DNA of 64,000 nt from contig NC_081818.1 of assembly GCF_030704535.1 (NCBI RefSeq), forward strand, positions 23,848,001 through 23,912,000, given 5' to 3'. Under the pieces are notes generated by a model. The model saw only the letters and a list, made by a program, of their open reading frames with translations. It was not told the DNA's origin and made no database searches. Of the stretch, positions 13,970 through 27,115 are shown in pieces (position 1 is the stretch's first letter; each line of letters opens with the position of its first letter). Source of the stretch: Vitis vinifera (taxonomy: Eukaryota > Streptophyta > Magnoliopsida > Vitales > Vitaceae). Position numbers and translations under genes: made by a program.

Positions 13970-16760
13970 TGGGGCATGATTGTCATGCTTGCTACATGGA
14001 GTGATAGTGAAAAAGAATAAACTAATGAAGAAGTAGCAAACATGTACTTCATGACAATTGAAGATCATGAAGATGATGATGATCTCTAAAATGCATTTGA
14101 GGAAATATATCTTGAGAGAAAATTTTCAAGTTTTGGAAAGGAGCTCGATGGACTAAAAAAATTTGACAATATAGAATAGACAAAAATCACTTTTGAAAAG
14201 GAAGATAAGGAATTGAAAAAAAAAATGAATAATTGACTTCATCTCTCTCAAAATTCTCTTGTAGACAAAAAGCTTTTATAAATGATTCTTATATACTAAA
14301 AATATATTTTTGATAAAAAGGGTTAGACTATAAGCCTTTTAAGAATAAAAAAATTCAAAAATTATTTTGCTAAAAAAGTATTTAGTTAGCTCATCTACTA
14401 CTTATAATTTTGTTAGAAGAAAGGGATCACATTAGTAATACCTATCATTTGAAAAAAAAATTATATTAGTAGTATTTATCATTTAAAAAAAATGATCTTC
14501 TTGTGAACCCACATTTTTCATGTGCATTTCCAATCAATGACATGACTCATTTTTTATTATGAAAAACCAATTATTGAAAAGTGGAGTTTCTACTTATTTT
14601 TAAAAGGGAAAACAAAATAAGAAATAAAATCCTAAAATGACACATTTTTAAAAGGAAAAATCATTACGAAAATCGAGTCAAAATCGTGGGGTTAGGTTAC
14701 TTATTAGAAATGTACCATAAGAGCAATATAAAAGTTCAAAACCATTTATATCTTGTATCATTTGAGTTTAAAGTTTTGTATTAGGATTTTGCGAGATTAT
14801 TTTATATCTACATTTGTAAATCTTTGACAGGAAAAATTTAAGTGTGAGGTATCACTTGAGGGGTTGTTCAATAGTGAGGTATCTCTTGAGGATTGTAAAA
14901 GGTGTTTGGAGCCAAAAGTCTAAGAGGGTTGATTGGAACCATAATCCAATTATATTGCTTGAAAAAATGGTTTGGAAGCCTTAAATTAGTGGAACCTCAA
15001 GCTTGGGATTGAAGTTAGAGGGGAGTAAATGTAGGTCGGGTTGCGTCAGACTACTATAAAAATCTTGTATTTGCATTCTTTCTTCCTTACTCTTTATTTT
15101 ATATGCAATTGTCTTTATATTAATTTTATTATATATTTGCATATAATCAGCTTTTACATTCACATAGTTTAAATTTATAAAAAGAAACCATTACCATATT
15201 CATTCCCCTTTAGGATGATTACTTTAGGTTGGATTAGTCAATTTTTCTAACAATTGGTGTCAAAGTTAGGCATCTTGTTTAAGAACTTAACCATTTAAGA
15301 GGATATGACTAATTTACCAAACACATCCCATTTTGAAGGTTTTTCAACCACCCAACCTCCATTTTTTTGGGAACCGATTATTCATATTGAAAAACAAAAA
15401 TGACTTGGTTTTTAAAATTTACTAATCTTGATCTTTGGGATGTCATTGAAAATGGTCCCCACATCCTTTCAAAATTAGAAAATGGAGTAATAGTTTTAAA
15501 GTTTAACCAAGAATGGGATGAGCTTAATAAAAAGAAAGTTCAATTAAATGCTAAAGTCATTTATTCCTTACATTGTGTTATTGGCAGAAATGAGTATAAT
15601 TGTGTTTGTCAATGTAGGTTGGCTAAAGAAATTTGGAGATTATTAGAAATCACTCATGAGAGAACCAATCAAGTTAAAGAGTTTAGAATTAACATCCTTG
15701 TGCATGATAATGAATTATTTTCTATGGAGGATTTTGAATCTATTGTAGAGATGTTTTCTAGGTTCATGGTGATTGTGAATGAACTTCAAGCTTTGGAAAA
15801 AGCCTACATCAAAATAGAGAAAGTTATGAAGATCTTGAGGTCTCTACCAAAAAAATAAAAAGCAAAAGTGATGGCTATTCAAGAAATAAAGGATCTCACC
15901 AAACTTCCATTTGAAGAACTCATTGGGTCACTCAAGACTCATAAAATAAATTTGAACAACCATAAAAAGGTTGAAGAAAATAAGAAAAGTATAACATTCA
16001 ACACCTTAACAAATAATGATGAAAAAAAAGAGAGTGAAAGTGAAGACCTTGATTTCATCACCAATAAATTTATGAAGTATATCAAGCTTGAAAAGATCAA
16101 GGAAAGAAGAAAATCTCATTTAAGAGAAGAATCTTTAAGCGCCAAAAAGAATAAGAAAGTCACGATGGCAACATAGAGTGAATGTGATGAAGACTTCATG
16201 GAAGAAGAATACACAAATGTGGATGCTAACATCTGCTTCATGGCTTTGGAGGAACATGAAGATGAGGTAAATTATAACTCTAACTATAATGAGTTTCAAG
16301 ATGTATTTCAAGATTTATATTTTGATCTTGAAAATTTGGGGTTAAAAAATGCCTCTCTCAAGAAAAAGATTTTTTGTCTTCAAAATGAGCTTAACAAGCT
16401 TAAGGAAAAATGTGAAAATATTGAGAAGACAAAAATTTCTTTTGAAAAGGAAAATGGGGAGTTGAAAAAAGAAAATGAATGATTAATATCCTTTCTACAA
16501 AAGTTATCAAATGGTCAAAAGACTTTTGATATGATTTTGGCAAGTCAAAAGTGCATTTTTGATAAAAATGGGCTAGACTACAAGCTTTTCAAAAATAAAA
16601 AATATTTTAAAAATTATTTTGTAAAGGAGACCTTTAGTTTTTCACCTTCAACAATTTGTAATCTCCATGAAAGAAGAGGTCACATTAGTGATAATTGTCC
16701 TTTAAGAAAATCTCCTCATACTCTTCAAAACTCTAAATTATTTTGAATTCCAAAGGAATG
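13970..16760 (+). mobile_element. Decayed Ty1/copia-type LTR retrotransposon remains (gag and LTR fragments)
   Basis: This is a fossil element. Parts in order: a partial gag-like stretch (about 13970-14500), an LTR-like stretch (at least 14800-15245, left border not resolved), a primer-binding-site-like segment just after it (about 15254-15275, resembling the initiator-Met tRNA complement used by plant copia elements), and a longer gag-like region (about 15306-16745). The longer region has UBN2-type gag character, an acidic coiled-coil-like stretch and a zinc-knuckle-like segment. No protease, integrase, reverse transcriptase or right-hand LTR is recognisable. The element is broken, with at least several disruptions plus loss of the whole pol part. 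It is probably old. Confidence 0.75.
14800..15245 (+). repeat. LTR-like segment of the decayed copia-type element
   Basis: This AT-rich, non-coding stretch contains a TATA-like CTATAAAAATC (about 15052-15064) and a pyrimidine-rich right end. The primer-binding-like sequence follows it immediately. Only one copy is seen in the window, so age cannot be judged by comparing paired LTRs. The left boundary is unresolved and could reach to about 14550. Confidence 0.5.
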
Positions 16761-18780
16761 AAAAGCTAACCCTTTAGGACCCAAAAAGATGTGAATACCA
16801 AAGGTTACTTAATTTGTTTTGTAGGGATCCATCCAAAAAAGAGGATATGCTTACCTTGAAAAGAATGCCTTAATAATATTGGTAATTGTATCCCTTTTAA
16901 AACTTAATTTGCAATACTGTTTTATCATTTTGCTAACATTTGGTATAATTTTTGTTAATAATATAACGTTTGGTATCACATTGATAAAATTAGTATAATT
17001 GTTAAACCATGGTTTGAATTAAAAAGAAGATTTTTTTATACTTATGTAAAATTGAATGATCATATACTTGTATGCCCTAATAGTGTTATTCAATGCATGT
17101 TTTATATATTTTTAAATGCATATGCTCTCTCATTTATCTTTCCAAATCATATTATAAATTAGGAATGCTCCATGGTTAAACAATTTTTTATTTGGAAAAT
17201 GTTCTTAAATAAAAAAAAAGGGAGAAATAGTAAAGCGATTTCATCTTGCCCATTTCCATATGAAATTATATTATGCTTATTGTTTATTTTTAACTTCTGA
17301 TATCACGTGATTCTCCTTATATATTTTATTGAGACTTTTTGTTGATGAAAAAAAAATGGAGTGATGGTAGGTTGTTAACTTGGAAAAAAAACATTAATAT
17401 TTGATTCTAGCAATTTCATCCATAGTGATGCAATATGTCTAATTTGTCATATTTGTATGGTGAGAATTCTTGAAGAATGGTGAGACGTTATGTGGAATGT
17501 ATCTTCCTTATCTCATTTTGACGTCATTACAAATAAATAATTATTATTGTAAGGAGCAAAATTCAATACTATTTGCGATGAAAGTTAAGTATACTACCAC
17601 TGGATTGTATTGTGCACAAATGCTTTGATGAAATAAAATTTAGATGATTTTGGTTTATATTTTGTTCATATTTCCATAAATTGTGATAATACAAATGCTT
17701 GGTTTATATATCTATATGCGTGTTACTTTTAGATATATTTATCGTTTTAGATACACTTTCATATTGGAATGCCTTGCCTTGCTTTTCCTCGAGTGTATGA
17801 CTAAGTTTGAATTAGTTTGTCTTAATAATTTTCTAGAGATAATATGTGGAGTGGTTAAAAGCAATACCTATGTTATCAAAAAGTAGTACTTACGGTAGTT
17901 AAATATAGTACTCATATTATTAAAGAGTAGTATTGGATGATAAAAGATATTACTTAAAAAAATATATATATAAAATCCTAATTATTTTTAGGTAAATATA
18001 TTAAACTTGAATTCCTATTTCCTTTTTTTTTTTTTTTCAATTTATGTATAAAAAAAAACTTTTCTAAAAAATAAAAAATAAAAAAATCCCAAGTGTCCAC
18101 AAATGATAACTTCAAAAAATGCCCACATGAAATACTTTACAAATCATTTATGTTATTAAATGTATTCATTTTTTATTTTATTATTGTTATTTTTTAACTT
18201 TACAAACTCTTCTATATTGCTTTTTATTTATTTATTTATTTAAATTTTGTCCTTTGTATTTTACAAATTCAAGCATTTTCTTAAATAAACTCATTTTTTA
18301 TTTTATTTTTTTTAATTATATATATGTATATATATATTCTAAAATTATCAAAATTTTAAGACAAACATTTTAATTATATTTTTTCATTAAAAATGTTAGA
18401 AATTGAAATTTTTTTTAACAATGAATCATAATATTTTAAATTTAACATAAATTTTTATATTAAGAGGAATATTAAATTATAAGGAATAGACATGAAATAA
18501 AGGGATAATAGTTGTTTTAATAAATAAGGTAATGATCATTTTTTTACATAATAAAAAATAAATATTACTTATTTTTTTTAAAAAGATGATAATATGTTAA
18601 AAAAATTATTAATATTTTAATAAATTTATAAATGATAAATTTTAATAATATTATATTTAAAATAATTATAAAAAAATACAAGTCATTTTTAAAAGAAGTA
18701 AATAACTCATTTTTTATCACGTGTAAAAATAAAATTGCGTATAAAATAATTGAAATTGTTATGAATTTTAGGACCCAGAC
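16761..18780. other. AT-rich spacer between the retroelement remains and RIK
   Basis: Very AT-rich sequence with many homopolymer runs. Short open frames (for example 17683-17886) are of low complexity and show no protein family. The last 100-200 bases before 18980 are more GC-rich (with CCACGTGTT at about 18801) and probably hold the RIK promoter and leader. Confidence 0.5.
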
Positions 18781-18978
18781 CCAACGGGCTCGCACTGCGT
18801 GCCACGTGTTCAACTTAGAAACTCACGTGACCTGTATGACATGCCAGGATATAAGTGGCTGTCTCCCTCCACCGCATCCTCCCTCCCACAGGTATTACCC
18901 GAAATCTCATTCTCCGAAAAGCGAAGCTGGGGCTTCACCTGGTGCAGAATTGAGAATCCTCAGAGAAAGCAAAATAAT

Positions 18979-21900
18979 ATGATAGAGGACAGCTGCCCTA
19001 GGCCTGCTTCTTCCGATGAAGCTTCTGCTATTAGACAACGGTACTTTTTCCAAACCCTTATTCCACATATCTCATTTCAATTCCACTGTTTACGAGATTT
19101 AGGGTTTTGAGATTGAAGACTCGTATAATTCCCAGTGTTGTCCAGATTTAGGGTTTCTAGGTTCAGTGAGAACCATATAATCGATCTAAGATTCAAAAAA
19201 TTCGTATAATTTGCACTATCGATTTTATCCAGGGTTTTAAGATTGAAGGAAATTTGTGTAGTTCAGATTTAGGGATTCGCCACATTATTGCTCTGTTTAT
19301 AGGATTTATCGTTTTTACGCAACAATAAATCGATCAATGGATGGATTGGTTGGTGTTGGGGCCATGTGTTAGTGTTTTGGGTTTGTTTAAAGATGGTAAT
19401 GCTAGGTTTTGTCACCAAACTTGTGGTCGGATAGAGACGGTGCATGAAAGCCCTTCATTTCAGCACTATCATTTTCCCAAAAAATAAAATTGAATTTAGG
19501 GTATGTGCAATTCAAGACATTGATTATTTTGTATTGTTAGTAGATTTATAATTTTGCTACCATTCTGTGCTCTTATGTATGCGTCTATTTTTAAAAAGGA
19601 TGTGCTGGGTTTTACAAAGTAACTTACCGGATTGTTTCCCAAATAAAAACAGTTCCCTTAAATGAGGTTTATTTTGCAAAATACTACTAGATATTTCAAT
19701 TTGTCAATGGGCAAAGTAGTTAGGTGAATCAATTGTTTTGCCAAAACCAAAATTACAATCTGGACATTTTCAATTTAAGACATTGAGGTTCAGCGATCTA
19801 ATATTGTTTAATAACAACATCTTATTCTTTGATATTATGCAATATTTTAACTGTGATTATGTATTACAGAAAGAAGAGAAAGTGGGATCAGCCTGCAGAG
19901 TCATTGGTTTCCGCCGGAGTTGCACTACCTGGGGTTCTTCCATTGGGCAATGTGGGACCTCTTGTTGGGATTCCGCTTGCTGGTGTAGCTCCACCATCTA
20001 GTGCTCTTTTGACAAATGTGACCATACCCCCGGTGTTTCAAACATCTTCAATACAGCAACATGCTTCTGCAATCGTCCAAAAATTAAATCAAGTGAGATT
20101 TATGGTTCCAAAATGCAATATTTGAATTTCTCTTAGAGGGACACTGAAATTTCACCTAGCTTCCATTAAAAAGACTAATGGAAGGGAAAAAGAAAAGAAA
20201 AGAAAAATTAAAGATTGATGAGTTTGGAAATTTAGACATAATTTTTATTATATTTCATTTTCCTTCATAGTTTCCATCTCAAACAAACAATGGAAATTGA
20301 TAATCATTTTGATATTTCTCCTTCCACTTGCAGTTTTTGAGATCTTGGCGGGACAAAGTTTTGAAGAAAAAAGGCGTGAAAATTTATGTTTATAAATTTA
20401 AAAAGTGTTATAGGGAGTTTGGGGACAGATAAGATACAGAATCATAATTATCCACCTTAGCCAATGTTTTATCTGGAAGAAAACCATCATGGAAAAAACT
20501 TAAACAAATCATTACTCATATTTATGTATTGCACATTTATATATCACTAGAAGAAAAATAGGAGAACATGTTTGGAGATTGATAAGATTTTTAAGAGATT
20601 CTTTTTTTGGCAGGCAAGTAATAAAAAAATGCATAGGAATTTGGTGAAAAACTCTCTTCTATAATTTGAAAACTATTTTTTTCTGGTATCTTAATAGAGT
20701 AATGTGATAACTATAGCAAGGTGCAACATCTACATTATGGTTATTGATTTGACAACAAGTGGAAAATAATTTTTTTTTCAAATTTTTATCTAATGATTAT
20801 CTCACAAATTAAAATGTATCATCTTTTGCTTCTTCATGCTTTGCTTCTTTTGGTTTTAATTTTCATTTGTTATTCATATTCTCTTCTAAATTGACACTAG
20901 AAGAAAGGTTAATCTAAGCTCATAGTTTGATTAAATTTTTTTTGGAAAAGTTCACTTGTGGAGCGAGACCTGAATATGAATTATTTAGAAAAGAAAAGCT
21001 ATAAAATTGAATATATCTTAGAACTTGCAGGATAATTCAAGTATTTTTCTTGGAAATGGGAACTGCCGTACAAAATATATATTTAATATTGAGGGCTACA
21101 AATAAAAACTTTGCTGGAGGGGGCCATCATCAGCTATTTTGGACTGGAGAAGAGATGTCTAGTGGTGGAAAACATCACTCTGAAACACTGGTGTAACTTT
21201 TACTACAAGGCTTTTTGGCCTTCAATAGCTGTTAGGACTGCTTTCAGCTTGGTTTGATCTTTTAGCTAAACCTTGCTGCCTATCCGAAATATTTTTTTTT
21301 TTTTTAAAAAAAAAAACAAGAAAGAAGGAAAAACCTTCTTGAAAAGCTTCTTTTTTGATATATAAGCAGTAGAGGTCTCTTGGTGGGGGGTGCATTAAGT
21401 TCTTGATGCAGCTTTTGTTCAGTGCCACCACTACCCTTGACTTCCCTGCATTGTTTTTTGTGGATAATTTCCAATTTGTTTTTGAGTTTACATTTCTGTT
21501 TTAGCATGTATTTACAGTGACTTTTTATTTTTATTTTTTAAATTTATTTTATTTTATTTTTGCATCAGCCAAAGATCCAAGATGAGTTAATTGCACGAGA
21601 GATTATTATAAACGATGCAGAGTCTACTGTTCGCTACAAGCTCACAAAACGGCAGATGCAGGAAGAGGTGAATATTGTTTGTATTGTTGTCATGGTCAAA
21701 AGATAACTGATAAGCATATTGTTATTATATTAGAACTTTAAGGTTCTTTTCTGTTTTTATGAGGTGTACGATTGATTATTTTTCTAATATTTCAGATTCA
21801 GAAGTGCACTGGTGCTGTGGTGATAACTAGGTTTGTTGCCAGTCATTAAAGGCACTTGCTTAGGATACTCTAGACACTCTTTATTTATGTATAAACTGAA

Positions 21901-24900
21901 AATGCTGAATTCCTCTGCAGGGGCAAGTATCGTCCTCCTAATGCTCTGCCTGATGGGGAAAAGCCTCTATATCTTCACATTTCTGCTGGAGCTCACGTAA
22001 GCAATGATTCTTATGAAGCATTGAAAATTTAAATAATTGAAAACTTCTACCAGGGTGATTTAGATTTAATATCTTAGTTCACTCAGAGATGTCTAATTTA
22101 ATTTTATGAAGACATTGTGTAGGGATGCATGGTCCAATAAAAAACATGGTCAAATATGAAGAAAATGTATAGGGAAGCATGCTTAAAGAATTATTTGGTA
22201 TAACCCAACATGGTTCAGATGCATCATGGATTGAGGTGGAAAAAGGAATTCCTTTGGCTTAGCCTTTTTTTGTGAAACATAAACCTGATGGCACAACTGT
22301 TGAATTTTTAAAGTCCCAATCCACTTTCTAACTACCCTATCGATAGATGGTTTTGTTTTCTTGTATACTAAAAAGGGATGGGAAGGGGGGAAGGGAAACT
22401 AAGATTCAAAATCTTTTATTTTATTCAGTTTTTTCGTGACGACCAATAGAGGGTTAAGAAATTGAATATGTATTCCATTAAAACTGTGGATTGCCTTTGC
22501 AGTTAAAAGATACTGCCGAACGTATTAAAGCGGTTGATCGTGCGGCTGCCATGGTTGAAGAAATGCTGAAACAGGGTCAGAATTCCGAGTCAGTTCCTTC
22601 CAATTCTCATTTGGCTGGAAACACTGGGGTAAAGATATACTTGCATTATGTTGCTAGCTTTGTTAGTTGACACTCTGATGATTTACACAATGAATATGGT
22701 TCCCTAACTGAATCAGGTTACTCAGGCACCGAGCACATGTGTGTTTTTGGGCTTTGAAGCAGACCCGTCCTTGAACATTGCCGCTTGTATTCGTGGACCA
22801 AATGTGAGCCTTTTTTTAAACTTTACTTTTGCTCTATCTTACACAAATATACTTATCTTAGGGTTTGTGTTACCTTGTTCTAGGCAGTGTTTGATTGTCC
22901 ATTTCTGACTAAAATTTATAATCGAAGTGGTTGTACTGTATAAATTTGATAACTGTATAGTAATATGTTCTAGTTTATATCTTTTATGCCATCAATTTTT
23001 TAGTTCTATCTGTCTATCAAAAAAAATAAAAAATAAAAAATAAAAATAAAAATAAAATAAAATTGGGTTCTATCCATGTTTTTCAAGGTTTCATGAGTGC
23101 ATCTATTTGTCATTCTTAAACCTTTTCCCTGCTTCTTGTTTTTTTGGTTTGAGCTCTGGTGTACTACTATTCAATTTTAAAGTTCATATTTCACATGATG
23201 AAGATGAGAGATTCTAATGTTTGAAGCTTTCTCTGACATCTCCATACGATTGGGAGAGATTTTTTTTTGTTGTGGGTGGTTTGGTTTTGTACTTGCAGGA
23301 CCAGTATATAAATCACATTATGAATGAAACAGGAGCAACTGTCTCACTAAGAGGACGTGGTTCAGGAAATTCTGAGAGTCCAAATGGCGAAGGTGCTAAC
23401 TTCATTGCATGCTATGTGATCTTCTTGTGGCCCTGATGTTATATATCATTCAGGGTGTCATTGTTTCATCTTCTACCTTTATGTACTTCTTTCATTATTC
23501 TTGCAGGACAGCAACCACTGCATTTGTTCTTGTCAAGTAATAATCTAAAAGGACTTGAAGATGCAAAGCTTTTGGCTGAAAACCTCTTGGATACAATATG
23601 TGCTGAGTGTGGTGCCTCCAGGTATAATTAGGTTCAAATTATGTGTGGTTGCATGTGAGACTAGTAAGGGATGTGCTAAAAAGGCAAAGAAAGGGTTCCT
23701 GGCACACCATGGGTTTGGATGCAATTTGATTAACCCTCTTAAATATGGTCTGAGGGGAATGTGAATATTATTTTCTTCATAGATAGCTTCTATTTAGAGT
23801 GTGTTAAATACCATAGTTTTGTTGTAACAAAAAGTCTGTTTGGTTACCAGCTGCTATCCCTCACAAAATATTTTGGCACTTTATTTAATGAATATAGATT
23901 TCTGTATTATTCTGATGTGTATTATTAATATGAATTTCAACCAGCCTGTAAAGTTCCATGTCATGTTTGTGGAAATTTTGTTTTTAATAAGTTTTTCAGT
24001 GTTCAATATCACATCAATTTGTGCATTTTTCTTGATGTGCGGTCTATATGAATAAGTTGGTATTTTATAATTTATATAATTTCACTTCATATGGTAGTTT
24101 GATTTAGGTAATGACTTCTGGTCATTTTTTCACTGTTGCAGGGCCTCATCATGTAAGGTTTATGGTGCTGTTCCGCCCCCGCAGCAGTTATTGGTTGGTG
24201 TTCAGAGTTCTGGGAATGAGTTAAATGTAAAAACAAGTTCAACTGCTTGTTTGGCATCATCAGCTGTGAGCTCTACACCAACTCCATTAGTTTCCCCTCT
24301 GACCGTTCCTGGGGTTTCTACGGGATTTTCTCAAGGAGCAGTATCACAATGTGGGGGATTTTTCAATTCTGGACAGCCTCAATCAAACCTGGTTTGTTAT
24401 CCCCCACCTTCATTAACTGCTGGAACAAGCTATAGTGGATATGGTGGGATATATCCCCAAGCCACACCTTTACAACAAGTTGCCCTAGCCCTCAGGCAGT
24501 CTCCTTCTCCTGTCACTTCCACAATTGCTCCTTCAACATCATCTGCGAGCACAGTGCCAATGTCGAGTGCTGCATCATTTTCTGAGAAGGAAAAACGGCT
24601 TCCACAAAGACGAAAATTTCAGGAGTTACCAGTTGCTTTGAAGGGGCCTACAAAACCTCAACAGGTATGGATGCATTTTCTCCTTGTATTTTTGGCTTCA
24701 GGCAGCTGTAAGTATCATCATTTATTTGTTTGCATTTTGAAATTAAGTTCTTAAAGCTCCTTTTATATTTTGGGAAGGTTGAGGGAAATGAAAGGAAAAT
24801 GCTGAAAACTGCTTAAAAATTGGATTACTTGCTCAAGCTATTTTTGGCATTGTCCTTCCCTTTATTTCTTTCTTCCTAAGATCCAAATGGAGCCTAAGAG

Positions 24901-27115
24901 TAATCCAAAAAACATGCACATGCACACTCACAAACACTCAAAAACTGATGGAACAAGGAGTGAACATTGCCAAGATTTGATTAAAAGAATGAATAAAGGG
25001 ATGAACATTTTCTACAGTAGTTGTGTGAGAGCTTTCTTAAGATGGACAATTAGCGAAATTTGTGAGGACTGACAAGGGAATGAATTATTTTCTTTGGTTG
25101 AAAGCATATCTGGTCTTCATGTCCTTAAGGTAGTGAAACGGTATGCAAGATGCACTAGACTACAACTTAATCAGCTAAGCATTTTGTCTGTGTTTACTAA
25201 AGCCAACATGACCAGCTGGTTCAATTGGCTAACTGGTGACGTGACCAATTGGCTGGTCTAGGTTGCACTAAATACCCCACATCATATCTGTGTGTGCATG
25301 TTTATGCATGTTGTGAGGGAGGGAGGATGGGGGGTGGGTGTGGTCGGTGTTTTAATGGTGTTGTGTTTGTTGGGTTGGTGATGTATGTGGTGTTTGATTC
25401 ATTGTGGTCCAGTAAGTCTGGTGTTCTTGTGTTTGCAGGAGCAGTATGTGCCACGCAGCACATACTTTGGTGGTGGCTTTATTGTATTTTGGCACTGCCT
25501 TGAATTACAGTTTTCATGCGTTTCAGTTTTGGAACATTTCAGCCTGAACCCATAGCATGAAACATGTATAATCTTTCACACACACAGACAATGTCTGTAC
25601 ACGTTACATTGATATTTGTTCATATCAGCATATCTAGTTTCATGAATATTTTGGCTAAATGTCTTCTTTCTCATTGAAATGTATTGTATCTTGTACTAAT
25701 TTTGGCTACTTAATATTCCAGGTATTTTCTCTGACCTTCTAAGAAGTTAACAGGCCGATATTGGACATCTCTATTGGACCATTGGTTTATATGTGTCACA
25801 GGGTTATCAGTTATGGAGGTGCCATGTGACAGGCGCTTGCTGCTTCAAAGCTTTGATCAGGAACCATCTAAGATTTTATGCTGTTTCTATTTTTTCCTAG
25901 ATGCTATGTAGGGGAGTTTTCCATGTCTTTTTAAGTGCACACAATATTTGTGTTCTGTGGTTATAGTAGTCCAGTGTCAGTTTCCTTAATGGGAGCTTCA
26001 GCCAGAACCTCTTCAGGAGAAGCATGAGATATGCAAATGTCAGCAGCCATGCAAGGAGCAGCTGAAACTGGATTCCTATTCCTAAAACCCAATAACATTT
26101 TTTCCCATGTGTGATAAGCACAAATATACACAAGAGCCCCCAATTTGGTCTTATTCTGTTTTGTGTTTGTGTATCCTTTAGAGCTAATCTGTTTTAACTG
26201 TAGTTCCAGGAAAGAAATTAACTTCTAATGTGCATGGTCATCTATAGAGCCAACTCCAAACCTTCACCCAAAACACTTGATTGCTAATACTCGAAAATTA
26301 AGTTCAATAGCCTCTGGTTACTCTCAAGTACTCTCCTAGTCATACTGTTCACTCTCCCACAATGCTTCCTTTTGTAGGTTTCTTCCCTTTTTATATAAAT
26401 TTTTTTATAGTGCTTTTGCATTTTTAGACAGTATCGAGTGTTCTATCAAGAATCAAAGTTGTTTTGAAAATTGATCTGTTTGATGTAGTTATACATCGTT
26501 ATTTCTCTATCATTGAGGTATTGGATTTGGGATTTTTATTCCTTGTTACAGGGATTGCAATTACCAAGTGAAACTACTTCAGGTTTGACTGTGAGAAATA
26601 GTTCGACCATGCCAGCTCCAAGGAAGTTGGTTCAGCCATCATCCAGTGGAATGCCACCACCACCTCCTAAAGGGACAATGGGCCCACTACCACCACCACC
26701 ACCAAAATTCAGTTCACCTGCAAGAACTATGGCTCCACCGCCACCGCCCCCTAAATTCAATTCATCCACCACTATTCCGGAAGTGGATGATAAGAATGTA
26801 TTGAATAAATCAAAATCAGACACAGTCCCTGGTAATAATAAAAACTCTGCTTTGTTTTACCATTTAAGATTCTAAAGCATATGCTGCAGGAGCATTCCTT
26901 GTTTAGTCATGTTCGCTGAGCATTCCTTGTTTTGCTGAATGGTGAATCTGATGCTGCTTTTATTTGTATCTCTAACCATTTTAGTTGTTTCAGATACATT
27001 GAGTAAGCTGATGGAATATGGGGAGGAAGATGATGATCCTGATGAAGCAGGTGAAGAATCCTGTAAAAACAACTCTAGTGTGGCAGTGGCTCCAAAACCA
27101 TTCTGGGCTGTATGA
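18979..27115 (+). CDS. RIK: KH-domain protein RIK (rough sheath 2-interacting KH protein)
   Basis: RIK is a nuclear RNA-binding-type protein known in maize and Arabidopsis as a partner of the MYB factor RS2/AS1 and of HIRA in keeping KNOX genes silent in leaves. Exons: 18979-19040, 19870-20092, 21569-21667, 21796-21830, 21921-21996, 22503-22628, 22717-22803, 23299-23392, 23507-23621, 24142-24664, 26552-26831, 26994-27115. They give 613 residues in one frame. An N-terminal basic RKKRKW motif (likely nuclear signal) is followed by a first KH-like region (about residues 85-190, with GKYRPPNA) and a second KH region (about 213-305, with CIRGPNDQYINHIM). A Ser/Pro-rich region and proline runs (PPPPPKGTMGPLPPPPPKF) come next, and the protein ends VAPKPFWAV. 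The KH pair resembles KHDC4/SF1-type domains. The start was chosen because it joins exon 2 in frame; the frame is open further upstream without a better start. Confidence 0.93.

Noticed and set aside
25435-25503. Possible extra RIK exon with an acceptor at 25440
   Set aside because: A cag/GAGCAG acceptor is present, but the peptide has no RIK resemblance and exons 10 and 11 already join in phase without it.
26632-26823. Glycine-rich minus-strand frame
   Set aside because: It is the antisense of the RIK polyproline exon.
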